Below, piece by piece: positions 1 through 11,831 of a stretch of DNA of 64,000 nucleotides; the stretch's first letter is position 1; the number at the start of each line of letters is the position of its first letter. Below the pieces are notes generated by a model. It was given only the letters and a program-made list of their open reading frames with translations, did not search any database and was not told the origin of the DNA. Both the position numbers and the translations under genes were made by a program. Source of the stretch: Clostridium sp. (GTDB taxonomy: Bacteria; Bacillota_I; Bacilli_A; Acholeplasmatales; Anaeroplasmataceae); the NCBI GenBank assembly GCA_022010015.1, contig CP091735.1, positions 186,001 through 250,000 of the forward strand, read 5' to 3'.

Positions 1-457
1 ATAAAAACAATAAGATTAATCAGTGTACCCAAAGTTTGAATAATAATTGAAATAATTATTGTTTCTATAAATCAGCTTTTAAAAATTCCACTTGTTGAAT
101 TTTTGATTCAAAAGCTTCCTTTAATATATATCTTTCTGAAATACCTATCTTAAGACCAAGTAAATAGAATATAAATGTCATAATTGTTAAAAAAAGCTTA
201 ATCCACCAATTTCAATCAACAGCATCATAACAACTTGACCAAAAATACTTAAATTGCTTGCAACATCAGAATAAACTGATAATCCTGTTACACAAACACA
301 TGATGTTGACATAAATAAAGCATTAACAAATCCCATTGAGCTTCTATTTTTTTCATAGAAATAGGCAATACTAATAAAATTGCACCTAAAAAAAGATTGT
401 TGTTAAAAAAAGTTAAAAAAATAATAATATAAGGTGTAATGTGTTTTTCCTTTTCAA
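1..457 (-). CDS. TrkH/KtrB-family potassium transporter, N-terminal part (runs off the left edge)
   Basis: This is the N-terminal part of a membrane potassium-uptake subunit; the rest lies left of the window. Reading across several seven-base A/T runs gives a hydrophobic first segment, then CVCVTGLSVY and the hydrophobic stretch SIFGQVVMMLLIEIGGL. These match the first pore-loop selectivity region (TxxxxVTGL) and second helix of the TrkH/KtrB family. A TTG start at 457 is favoured because GGGAGGTAAT sits just upstream at 461-470. The gene follows the DUF2779 gene with almost no gap. The family moves K+ inward with a cytosolic RCK partner (KtrA/TrkA), which is not visible here. The choice between KtrB and TrkH is inference. 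Confidence 0.7.
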
Positions 458-491
458 GCTATTACCTCCCTACCATTGTTATAATTATACA

Positions 492-1976
492 CTATTTTTT
501 TATTTTTTTCAAATATTAATAGATATATCTTAACCATCGCATAGGTATCAAGCTTACAATATTCTAATAATGATTTTTCTAATTTTTATTCCTGTCAGTT
601 TCATTTAAATTAACTAAATTATCAAACGTATGCATTGCCTCACTACCATTGTGAACATCGCTTAGATTATGATAATTTAACGATTCATCATTTGGAAACA
701 AAGCAGGTAGGACACTCTTAATAGAGAATGAATTTCCCATAGCTTTATTATAAAAAAATATCCTCTTTGAAAAAAATTAATGCTAAATCCATAAATCTTG
801 GAATTAAAGTCAAAAGATCTTCTTCATATTCTTTAAAAAAATATTAGCCATTTCTTTAATTCTTGTCATTTCAAAATTTGAATTGTAAGCAATAATTGTT
901 CCATCCTTTTTTTAAATCAAAAAAATCAATTGCTTAACAAGATCTAAACGATAATCAATATTTTTCATCACCTAAAAAAATTCAAAAATGAGTTAAATTA
1001 TGATTTTCATCCAAGACATGAAGAGAATATTGGAAGCATACCTGAGAATAGGGCTTAGTCTTATTAAATTTAGGAATCGAATATTGATTTGATTCAAAAA
1101 TCCAAAAAAATATATTGGATATTTTATTTCATTCATAAATTTTTTTCAATTTCTAATTTATTAAAATATTCTTCTTTATCATTATAAAAAAATAATCAAT
1201 TTGTCTTTTTTTGAATATCTGATAGGGTAACATCATTTGCAATTAAATCCTTATAGGTTTTTAATACCCATTTTAAGCATATCATATTTTTTTACGATTA
1301 TTATAAAGATATAATACACTATCCGAATTTATATCAAATTCTTTAAAGCAATATTCTTTAAATGGACATTCCATACAATTTTTTGATACATCAGCGTAAG
1401 GAGCAATATTAGAGGAAAGGATATCATCTGATAGCTTTAAATTTTCCTCTATCTCTATTTGCTTAGCTAAAACCTCATCTGTAATATCCTCTATTTTGAA
1501 ATATTTTTTTAATATCAAGCTGATTATTAAAAAAACATAAAAAAACCATTTACATGCATTAAATAGGTATGCTTGATTTTAATACCACAATTTTTTTCAA
1601 AACATATAATTGATAGCTAACATCATCATAATAATATTCAGCCATCTTAGTTGTACTTTTTGACCTCATATAAATCATATGTTCCATCAAAAATTATTAT
1701 AAAGTAAATCGCATGCACAATAATTATTCAAATAAAAATGATGCTTCAGCTATAACAACTTGATTTTTCATTTAATAATCTTGCTGTTTCCTTCACCATA
1801 TAATTCAAATCATTTTTTTCACTATAGACATAGCAGGTATTAGGAAAATAAGACCTCGCCAAGTCACCAATTTCATTACCATTTTCTAAAACAGACTGGT
1901 TATTAACTTCATTTTTTTCATTAGAATGATATTTATCACACCATAAGTATCTTTTTACATTTACAAAAGCTAACAT
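492..1976 (-). CDS. DUF2779 protein (UU173-like), frameshifted
   Basis: The N-terminus MLAFVNVKRYLWCDKYHS, the later cysteine cluster CMECPFKEYC followed by FDINSDSVLYLYN, and the C-terminal pieces HNGSEAM and LLEYCKLDTYAMVKIY match, in order, the DUF2779 family found in mycoplasmas and other Bacillota. By family resemblance the N-terminal half is RecB-nuclease-like with a metal or Fe-S cysteine cluster, and the C-terminal half resembles a DEDD-type exonuclease; neither activity is proven. The middle (about 540-1280) is broken by many A/T-run indels. The gene starts 8 bases after the pcrA stop, so it is probably co-transcribed with that helicase. Its stop lies just before the potassium transporter start and its exact position is uncertain. 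Confidence 0.72.
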
Positions 1977-1984
1977 ATCTACTC

Positions 1985-4176
1985 TTAGAATAATAATTCA
2001 AAAATAACACCCTCTAAATAATTTTTCTTAATTGACGGATGAGTGCCATTAAGCTTTTTTTAATACCATAAGGTGCTTTAAAAAGCGACAACAATTAATG
2101 GTTCATCAACAGAAACAACTAAGCCAGGTCCAAAGGCCTTATGCTCAATCTTATCACCAGCATGAAACATAAAGGAAGAGCTACTATTATCTTTAGTTAT
2201 CCTTTCAACTTTATTTTTGGCTTTAGACTCATCATGCTTAGGCTTTTCAGTATTTATTAGTGGACTATCAACATCAATAAACCTTGATATAATTTGTCTT
2301 TGATTTACACCAAAAACATTTCTAATTTTAGTTGAAGTAAGATAAAGCTTTTCCATAGCTCTTGTTATTCCAACATAACAAATTCTACGTTCCTCAGCAA
2401 TATCAAAATCAGTCTTACAATTGTTAGATGGGAAAATTCCTTCCTCCATTGCAATCATAAAAACAACCTTAAATTCAAGTCCTTTAGATTGGTGATAGGT
2501 CATTAATCTTACAGAATCATAATTATCGTCAACCTTATCGATATCTGTTCTTAAAGCTAAGGATTGAACAAGCTCACTTAGCTTTTCTAGATTAGTTCCT
2601 TCATTATCCTCTTCTGTTTCAGCAAGAATACTCTTTAATTCCAAGACGTTATCTAGACGATCATCGCCATCCTCACCCATAGCCTTCAAGTAATCTTTAT
2701 AACCAGATTTATCCAAAATTGCATCTACTAATGATGGTAGATCACTGCTATCAAGCAGATCACGAAGCTCAAGAATCAAAAATTTAAAACTTATTAAATT
2801 ATTATAACCAGTACCTGTTGCCTTTAATGAATCAATTGCCTGAAAAAGAGAACATTTTTTATCTATTGCCTCAAGCACAAGCTTATTCATTAAGGCATCC
2901 TCAATTTTTTTCCTTTTAGGAACATTTACAATTCTTTTTAAAAAGCAAAATCGTTATTTTGATCAACAATCAAAGATAGATAAGCAACAATATCCTTAAC
3001 CTCAGCACGAGAAAAAAATAAGACATGCCACCATAAATTTGATATTTTATGCCTCTTTTTACAAACTCATCCTCTATTGGACGTGATAAATAATTAGCAC
3101 GATAAATTATTGCAAAATCAGAATTTATATAATTATATTTTTTTCTTTAAATACTCCATCTTAAAGATTATATATTTAATTTCTTCACTAGATGAATCGG
3201 CAAGAAAAAAATATTGGCTTTGTAGTTTTACTTGAGCTTGTAAACAAATTCTTTTTTTAATTCTATTTTCGTTTTTTTAGAAATAACACTATTTGCTAAA
3301 TCAAGTATTCCTTTAGTTGAGCGATAATTTTCCTCAAGTAAAATAATTTTTAGTTAAAGGAAAATCTCTTCTAAAGCGATCAATATTTTCAACTTTAGCA
3401 CCTCTAAAAGCATATATTGATTGATCCTGATCACCAACAATAAAAATATTTTGATGCTTTATTGCAAGCATTTTAATTAATTCATATTGAATAACATTTG
3501 TATCTTGAAATTCATCAATCATAATGTATTGAAACTTATTTTTGATAATATTCTAAAACATCCTTATGCTCTTTAAATATTTTTTTGTAGTATATAATAA
3601 TAAATCATCAAAATCAAGACAATTATCCTTCATTAATGCTTCATTATATAGAGAAAATATTTTTATCAAATTCAGTTTGTTTATCATAATTCTTACCAAA
3701 TGAGACACTTTCGCCATTCTTTTTCTTTAGAAATTAATGACTTAATTTCATTATCTGAATATTTATTATTAATCTCTAAATCCTTTAAAACCTTTTTTTG
3801 ACATAGCTTTTTAGAATCATTTTTCATCAGCAATATTAAAATTTTTTTAGTAAATGGTGGAACTAAATCCATACATCTTTTTAAAATTCTAAGACATAAG
3901 CTATGAATAGTTGAAACCCACATTTTGGTAGTAACACATTCATCATCTAAAAGCTTAGCTACTCTTTCCTTCATTTCCTTGGCAGCTTTATTTGTAAATG
4001 TAACTGCAAGAATATCACTAAGAGGTATTCCAAGTTCCTTAACCAAATAAGCAATACGATGCGTTAAAACTCTAGTTTTGCCAGAACCAGCACCTGCCAT
4101 TACCATGATAGGTCCATCTGTATTTATAACCGCTTCTTTTTTTGGGCTAAATTTAATTTTTTTCTAGCAAATCCAT
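1985..4176 (-). CDS. pcrA: ATP-dependent DNA helicase PcrA (UvrD family), frameshifted
   Basis: Superfamily 1A 3'-5' helicase for repair and replication-fork clearing. Visible in order: Walker A in [16 protein letters not shown], the [13 protein letters not shown] motif Ia, DEFQDTN (Walker B), [13 protein letters not shown] (motif III), [11 protein letters not shown] (motif V) and [18 protein letters not shown] (motif VI). The C-terminal tail ends [20 protein letters not shown] then [16 protein letters not shown], the UvrD/PcrA Tudor-like domain. The ATG at 4176 has AAGGAG at 4185-4190 and lies one base after the ykpA stop. Roughly 725 codons fits PcrA. Breaks fall on A/T runs, for example T7 at 2055-2061, where the family frame needs five (or eight). 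Confidence 0.93.
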
Positions 4177-4177
4177 T

Positions 4178-5776
<1,599 letters not shown>

Positions 5777-5879
5777 ATTTATCTAGTATAATCAAATTGT
5801 ACTTAAGATTATACATTCTCCTTCTTTTTAAGGTTTAATTTATAGTTATGAGTACAACATAACTTTTATATCATCACAC

Positions 5880-6101
5880 TGGATGTTATAATTATTTCGG
5901 CACTGTAGTCTGTTTCATTTTTCTTCTACAGGAGTCTTAGACTCTCTGGTTATAGGAGAGTTCAGCTACAGTCTTTTCTTTTATATGGTTATTAGTTGGT
6001 TACAGCTCTCTTAGTAGATGACTGGTTATAAGGAACTAGAATACACAAGAATTGATTTGTAGACAGCACCAGTGCAAATATTATTACAAGGAGGAGCGAC
6101 A
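5880..6101 (+). ncRNA. Candidate IS110 bridge RNA (5' leader of the element)
   Basis: About 220 bases without a coding frame lie directly before the IS110 transposase, where IS110-group elements encode their bridge RNA. The stretch can fold. CTGTAG (5903-5908) pairs with CTACAG (5926-5931). GAGTC and GACTC (5932-5944) form a tight hairpin with loop TTA, and CTCT near 5942 faces AGAG at 5957-5960. GGTTATAGGA (about 5949) recurs as GGTTATAAGGA (about 6024). Position and stems are seen directly; the RNA role is inferred from IS621-like relatives. I could not identify guide loops or the core dinucleotide. Confidence 0.5.
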
Positions 6102-7328
6102 ATGATATATATCGGAATTGATATTGCCAGTGATAAGCATGATTTTTATGCTTATGAATGACAATAGAATTTTTTTATACTAAACGTTCCATCACTATAC
6201 CTAATACAGATGATGGATACGAAAAGCTCCACAATTCAATAACTGAGTTTTTGTGGAGCTAACAATGATTATCAAGTTCGTATAGGGCTTGAATCTACAG
6301 GATTTTTACCATTTAAATCTTTTTATTCTATCTATTACAAAAAAAGAATACAAGGTAACTATTTTTAAATCCTTTTTTTAACCAATATGTTTAAAAAAAT
6401 CAAAACAAATTCATACACAAAAAGAACGATAACTTAGATTCGATAAACATTTGTAAATATCTGCAAGATAATCAACAAGATTTCAAGCCCTATACACTTA
6501 CATCATACCACACTGAAGCTTTAAAGTCATTATCTAGAGATAGATTTTCTATAATTGAAGAGCTTAGACAAGCAAAATTAGTTGTATATAGAATACTAAC
6601 TCAGCTATTTCCTGAATATTTAAAGCTTTTCAGCAATGTTTATCAAGGTTCAGCATTAGAAATAATAACTAAGTACCCAAGCCCTAAAAAACTAGCTAAA
6701 GCTCATTTAGAAACTATTTCTAATATGTTACATGCCAAGTGCAAAACTTCTGCAAAAGACATTATAAATGCTGCTAAAGCAAGCATTGGTAATGATAATG
6801 AATATCTTTCATTTTCTCTTACTTCAAGCTATAAAAAAACACTAAAATTCATTCAATCCAAGATCGATGATTATGATGAAATGATTAAATATTGTGTTGA
6901 TAAGCTTTGATACTAAAATACTTACTATTCCAGGTATTGGTTATGCTACCGCTGGAATGATTTTTGGGAGAAATTGGGGATATTTCAAAATTTAAAAAAA
7001 TGCAGAACATTTGGTTTCCTTTTTCTGGCTTAGATTTAAAGATTTATGAATCTGGTAAATTCAAGGCAAAAAATCTTAAAATCAGTAAGAAAGGATCTAA
7101 ATACTTAAGATACGCATTGTACCAAGTAGCAAGGGTATGTTGGATTCATGATTCTACTCTTAACGCTTACTATGAAAAAGAAAGAATCAGAACATAAGCA
7201 TTTTTCTTGTAATTGTTGGTCATCTAGAAAAGAAAATGGTAAGAATAATCTACTCCATTTTTAAAAATCAGGTAAGGCGTATACTCCACATTAACCATAT
7301 AAAATTTTTCAAAGAACTAGATATATAA
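6102..7328 (+). CDS. IS110-family transposase (DEDD recombinase), frameshifted
   Basis: Starts MIYIGIDIASDKHDFYAY, the RuvC-like DEDD domain with its first acidic residue at Asp7. GLESTG gives the Glu, and NDNLDSINICKYL gives the Asp pair in the usual KxDxxDA-like position. The C-terminal Tnp domain has IPGIGYATAGMI and then FSGLDLKIYESGKFK followed by ISKKGSKYLRYALYQ, including the serine-bearing SG motif. It ends HFLVIVGHLEKKMVRIIYSI and a TAA at 7326-7328. About 408 codons equals the family norm. AAGGAGGAG lies 6-14 bases before the ATG. At least six A/T-run breaks interrupt it; since neighbouring housekeeping genes are broken the same way, the element need not be dead. Confidence 0.88.
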
Positions 7329-7492
7329 CATTAATCAGCATATCCTTACTCGGATACTGTAAACACATTTTTTTAAAAAAATGTATGGTGAAAGGCCCTT
7401 TTTAGCATGCACTAAATTTCCATAAATAAATTTTTTTGATATTTCTTTCAAAAAAATCTCTTGATTTATTTATAGTTGGCTCCTATCATATT

Positions 7493-7517
7493 AAAAAGCC
7501 GCCTAGGGCAGCTTTAT
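7493..7517 (-). terminator. Rho-independent terminator of glnS
   Basis: On the minus strand AAAGCTGCC, a CTA loop and GGCGGCTTTTT form a nine-pair stem (one G-T pair) ending in T's. It lies about 15 bases past the glnS stop and marks the right boundary of the IS110 insertion. Confidence 0.85.
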
Positions 7518-7531
7518 TATTTTTTTATAAA

Positions 7532-9178
7532 CTAAATGATGATTTTTAAACCACAAGTACGATTAAAAAAATCAAATTGTCCTTTTTACTATCTAAATCA
7601 GTAGTAAAATAACCATTTCTAACAAATTGGTATTTATCTAAAGGCTTAGTATCCTTCAAATAGCTTTCAACATAGCCATGTAAAACATGAAGTGAATTAG
7701 GATTCAATCTTTGCATAAAGTCTAAATCCTTAGTTTCTTCAGTTGCATCAAAAATTAATGGCTCAAACAAATTAAATGTTGCCTTTAAGGCAGTAGTAGC
7801 CTCAACATAATGAATATTGCCATTTGGCTTACGCTCATTAAATCCGCTACCACTCTTAGTCTTTGGATCATAGGTAACATGAACAACTGATATTTCACCA
7901 TTTTCATCATAATCAACAGAAACACATTTAACAAAATATGCATGCATTAGTCTTACCTCTACATCCTTAGCAAGACGCTTCCATTTCTTATTAGGCTTTT
8001 CTAAAATAAAATCCTCACGCTCAATATATAGCTCTCTTCCAAAGGCAATCTTATGAGTTCCCATCTCTGGAACCTCTTGATTATTAGGACAATCAAGCCA
8101 TTCAATTTCACCCTCTGGATAATTATCAACAATTACCTTTAAAGGATTGATAATTGCAAAAGGACGAGTTGTCTTTAGCTTTAAATCATCACGAAGAGCT
8201 TGGTCTAAGGAATCAGCCTCAACAGTTGAATTTATTCTTGATAAGCCAGTTGAAACAACGAAATTTTTAATTGCTTCAGGAGTAAATCCTCTTCTTCTTA
8301 AGCCAACAAGAGTAGGCATACGAGGATCATCATAGCCACTAACCTTACCAGCGTCAACTAAGGCTCTTAAATAACGCTTAGACATAATTGTATTAGTAAT
8401 ATTTAATCTACCAAATTCATATTGATGTGGATGATGCTCTACATCACAATTATTAATTACCCAATCATATAAAACACGATGATCAACATACTCAAGTGAG
8501 CATAAAGAATGAGTTATACCCTCAAAGCTATCTTGAAGTGGATGTGCAAAATCATACATAGGATAAATACACCATTTATTACCCTGACGATGATGCTTAA
8601 TATGTATTATACGATAAAGTACCGGGTCTCTTAAATTTATATTAGGTGATGCCATATCTATCTTAGCTCTTAAGGTTTTCTCGCCATCCTTAAATTCACC
8701 TGCACGCATTCTTGCAAATAAATCAAGATTTTCTTCTACACTACGATTACGACATGGACTATTAATTCCAGGCTCTGTTAAGCTTCCACGAAATTTAGCC
8801 ATTTCTTCTTGTGATAAGTCATCAACATAAGCAAGACCCTTTTTTTATTAACAAAATTGCCTTATCATATGTTTTTTTCAAAATAATCACTACCATAGAA
8901 AAATATTATCTGGCTTATAGCCAAGCCAAGCTAAATTTTTCAATAATTGCATCAACAAATTCCTTATCCTCCTTAGTAGGATTCGTATCATCAAATCTTA
9001 AATTTGTTCTACCATTAAAGGCCTTTGCAGATTCAAAATCTGTAATTATAGCTCTTGCATGACCAATATGTAAATAAGCATTAGGCTCTGGAGGGAAACG
9101 AGTAACAATTTCTTTTACTCTACCTTCCTTTAAATCCTCTGCCATTATTGTTTTAATAAAATTTGAGTTCTCTTCCAT
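7532..9178 (-). CDS. glnS: Glutamine-tRNA ligase, frameshifted
   Basis: Class I aminoacyl-tRNA synthetase charging tRNA-Gln directly. Seen: [19 protein letters not shown] containing the HIGH signature, [13 protein letters not shown], the [15 protein letters not shown] segment with [20 protein letters not shown], and [10 protein letters not shown], the KMSKR-equivalent MSKR. The C-terminal beta-barrel anticodon domain ends [20 protein letters not shown] and NRTCGLK. Two seven-T runs (8840-8846 and 8872-8878) break the frame where the family sequence needs six. The ATG at 9178 follows AAAGGAGT. About 548 codons is normal. It sits downstream of tsaD behind its own promoter-like sequence. GlnRS is patchy in Bacillota, where many lineages use GatCAB instead. 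Confidence 0.95.
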
Positions 9179-9211
9179 AACTATAAACTCCTTTTCAAAT
9201 CATATACAAAC

Positions 9212-9240
9212 ATTATACCAAAAACATTATTTTTTTTAAA
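9212..9240 (-). promoter_or_regulatory. Probable promoter of glnS
   Basis: On the minus strand TGGTATAAT (extended -10; TATAAT at 9212-9217) lies 17 bases downstream of TTTAAA (9235-9240), a weak -35. It falls between the tsaD stop and the glnS start. Confidence 0.5.
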
Positions 9241-9255
9241 GTGATTTACTAAAAA

Positions 9256-10285
9256 TTACTTAATTAATAAATCACTATATTTATCACTAAGTTCAAGAGA
9301 GGCACAAGCATTAAGAGTTAAATCATCTAAATGATGGTTCATTTTTATATTGATAAAAAGCCTGCAACACCAATCATTGCCGCATTATCCGTACAATATT
9401 TAATAGAAGGAATACATATTTCAAAACCCTTAGTATCAGCTAAAAATCTTTCTTTTAATCCCTTGTTAGCTGATACACCACCAGCAACAATTATTTGCTT
9501 AACATGATATTTATTTGCAGCTATAAAAGTCTTAGCAGTTAATACATCTACAACACTATTTTTGAAATGAAGCACACATATCATTAACATTAACATTTTT
9601 CGTTTCTTTTGATTTAAATTATGAATTAAATTAATTACAGCACTTTTTTTAATCCTGAAAAACTAAAATCAAGACTATCTGCTTCAAGCATTACTCTTGG
9701 TAAATGATATGTTTCCTTACCTAAATGAGCTAGCTTATCAACGATAGGTCCACCAGGATATTCTAATCCTAAAACACGAGCAACCTTATCATAGGCCTCA
9801 CCTACAGCATCATCTAATGTCTCACCTAAAATTTCAAATGAAAAATTATCCTTTATCAAAATAAGCTCTGTATTACCACCGCTTACTAATAATGCAATAA
9901 GTGGGAACTTCATTTCATGTTCAATTGCATTAGCATAAATATGTCCAGCTAAGTGATGAACACCAATTATTGGCTTATTATACATAAGCGCAAAGGTTTT
10001 GGCAGCATTAACACCAACAAGTAAAGAACCAATTAAGCCTGGTCCTTCAGTAACTGCCACTAAATCTATATCCTCATATTTAACATTAGCTTTTACAAAT
10101 GCTTCCTTAAATACCATACTTACATTATACACATGATGACGTGATGCCACCTCAGGAACAACACCACCAAATAGCTTATGAACATCTATTTGTGATAAAA
10201 CGACATTACTTAAAACCTCTTTGCCATCACGAACAATTGCAACTGATGTTTCATCACAGCTGCTTTCAACACCTAATACTAACAT
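9256..10285 (-). CDS. tsaD: tRNA N6-adenosine threonylcarbamoyltransferase TsaD, frameshifted
   Basis: Catalytic subunit that transfers the threonylcarbamoyl group to A37 of ANN-decoding tRNAs (t6A). N-terminus [18 protein letters not shown] is the family hallmark. The metal-binding motif [13 protein letters not shown], nucleotide-binding [20 protein letters not shown] and the late [11 protein letters not shown] and [12 protein letters not shown] are all present. The break at T7 (9644-9650) falls in GLKSAV, where the family needs five bases. The C-terminus reads [21 protein letters not shown]. The ATG overlaps the end of rimI by a few bases and follows AGAGGTG. It works with TsaB and TsaE encoded upstream. 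About 343 codons is typical. Confidence 0.95.
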
Positions 10286-10695
10286 TTTTTTGCACCTCTT
10301 TTTAGCATAACTATTGCATCGTCATCATCATAATAATTTTTTTCTAATATAAACAGGTACAAATCCAAGTGATTTGTACAAAGCAATAGCAGCTATATTT
10401 TTACTTCTAACATCTAAAGAGCACATATTCTTCATAAGCTTAAGTACCTCATCAATAAGCTTAGAAGCGATATGTCTTCTTCTATATTCCTCAATAACCG
10501 CAATATAACAAATTTCAATATCACCATATACGTCATTAAACAATATAAATCCAACCATTTTTTTCATCAATAAAAGGCACCAAAGGCCTTTACAAATTCA
10601 TCAAGCCTAATATCCTTAGTTGCACCACTTCTTTTAAAATACCTTTCAACTAAAATACCAAGCTCAGCATCATCATTCGTCAACCTTCTAATCAT
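10279..10695 (-). CDS. rimI: Ribosomal-protein-alanine N-acetyltransferase RimI (GNAT), frameshifted
   Basis: GNAT fold enzyme. The piece [21 protein letters not shown] followed by [16 protein letters not shown] carries the acetyl-CoA binding motif A (R-R-x-x-A here RRHIAS), and [20 protein letters not shown] is motif B. The N-terminal part [20 protein letters not shown] lies in another frame, separated by a small indel near 10570. It overlaps tsaB by 8 bases and tsaD by 7, the usual tsaB-rimI-tsaD packing. The family acetylates ribosomal protein S18 (bS18) in the cytosol; this paralogue's target is inferred from context only. Confidence 0.88.
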
Positions 10696-11263
10696 GCTTT
10701 AAATTTCTTTCTGCTTCAGTATCTCTTAAATAATTAGGAACAACAATAAAAGGATTTTCTACCTCAATTGCTTTATTTATAACAAGAAGAGGATCAACCT
10801 TAAAATTTGCTTCATTTACATATGAATCACACTTAAATGGCTCATAATCATTAGGATACATTCCCTCATCAGCTAACTTATAACCTTTTTTATAAAATCC
10901 TGTAAAAGAATTACCTCTTCTAGCATCTATAGAAGCCTTACATACGCCATCACTACCACTTGACATTAATAAAAGTGTCGAAATAGTCTTCATTTTAACA
11001 TTTGATAATGAAGCTAGCATTTTACAAACTGTAACACCCATTCTTACACCTGTATAAGATCCAGGTCCAATTCCACAAATAACCTCATCTAAATCTAAAG
11101 CCCTAATATTAGCCTTTTTACAAGCCTTATCAACAACATCAACCACTCTTTTAGCATGATCATTAGTTCCACTAATATATTCTTCAAAAACAACCTCATT
11201 ATCAATAATAAGGGCACAATATAAATTTTTTTAGTAGCTGAATCTAAAATTAAGCTTTTTCAT
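10688..11263 (-). CDS. tsaB: tRNA t6A biosynthesis protein TsaB, frameshifted
   Basis: TsaD-like ASKHA-fold partner without catalytic residues that bridges TsaD and TsaE. N-terminus MKSLILDSATKK is restored by removing one A from the run after the ATG at 11263; next come ALIIDNEVVFEEYISG and NDHAKR. Then LDEVICGIGPGSYTGVRMGV, the strongly conserved GxGPGSxTGxRxG stretch, and ASIDARRGNSFTGFYKKG. The coding sequence overlaps tsaE upstream and rimI downstream. About 190 codons is slightly short but within the Bacillota range. Function follows from family and neighbourhood. Confidence 0.9.
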
Positions 11264-11715
11264 TATTTTTAATCCCTCCACAATTCTATCATAATGCTCA
11301 TCACTGCTGCTGATGATAATCTTTCTTTCATCATCACCTATTTTTGATAATGAAATCTTTAAATACGAGTTAGGTAAAACCTCATCAACCTGATGTGGCC
11401 ATTCAACAACACAAATAGATTCTTCATTAAAATATTCCTCTAAATCAAAATCATTGTTCACACCATCAAGTCTATATAAATCCAAATGATAAAAAGGACA
11501 TTTGCCCATATATGATTTTACAATCGTAAAGGTAGGTGAATTAATGTTTTTGCTAACACCTACACCTTTACCAATACCCTTAGTAATAGTTGTTTTACCA
11601 CCAGCTAAATCAGCTTCAAGTAAAACGACATCTCCTTTATTTAATAACTGTCCAATTTTTTTCACCAATAGAAATAGTTTCTAAAGCACTATGACTTATA
11701 AATTCCTTTTTGCAT
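11231..11715 (-). CDS. tsaE: tRNA t6A biosynthesis ATPase TsaE, frameshifted
   Basis: P-loop ATPase that resets the TsaB-TsaD complex. Reads MQKEFISHSALETISIGEKI, then GDVVLLEADLAGGKTTITKG (Walker A region), NSPTFTIVKSYM and YHLDLYRLDG, the usual TsaE motifs, then ICVVEWPHQVDEVLP. The Walker A is unusual: the common GDLGAGKTT appears as ADLAGGKTT, so the first glycine is alanine while GKTT is kept. The ATG at 11715 follows AAAGGTGAT. One extra T at 11707-11711 breaks the N-terminal frame. The 3' end overlaps the tsaB start by about 30 bases as drawn, but a run error could place the stop earlier. Confidence 0.9.
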
Positions 11716-11741
11716 AATATCACCTTTTTTATTACTAATTA

Positions 11742-11747
11742 ATTATA
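11742..11747 (-). promoter_or_regulatory. Probable -10 box upstream of tsaE
   Basis: TATAAT on the minus strand, 27 bases before the tsaE start in an otherwise empty intergenic stretch. No convincing -35 is visible at 16-18 bases. Confidence 0.4.
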
Positions 11748-11794
11748 CTACAATTACTAAAAAGAATAAAAAGAATGAAATAATTATTAGAAAG

Positions 11795-11824
11795 AAAAAA
11801 ATGCCTAGTATTTAAACTAGACAT
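11795..11824 (-). terminator. Terminator after the lipoprotein nucleotidase gene
   Basis: Minus strand: ATGTCTAGT, a short loop and ACTAGGCAT (one G-T pair) followed by seven T's. It closes the addB-to-nucleotidase transcription unit. Confidence 0.85.
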
Positions 11825-11831
11825 AATCCAT

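Larger units (their letters stand above)
5870..7440 (+). mobile_element. IS110-family insertion element, ends approximate
   Basis: One recombinase-type transposase gene with a structured 5' leader, lying between two minus-strand housekeeping genes (ykpA and glnS) in opposite orientation. IS110 elements lack long terminal inverted repeats and usually make no target duplication, and I see neither, so the ends are estimates. The left end must be right of the ykpA start. The right end must be left of the glnS terminator at 7493. The roughly 165 bases after the transposase hold no gene. No second copy occurs in the window. Confidence 0.7.
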
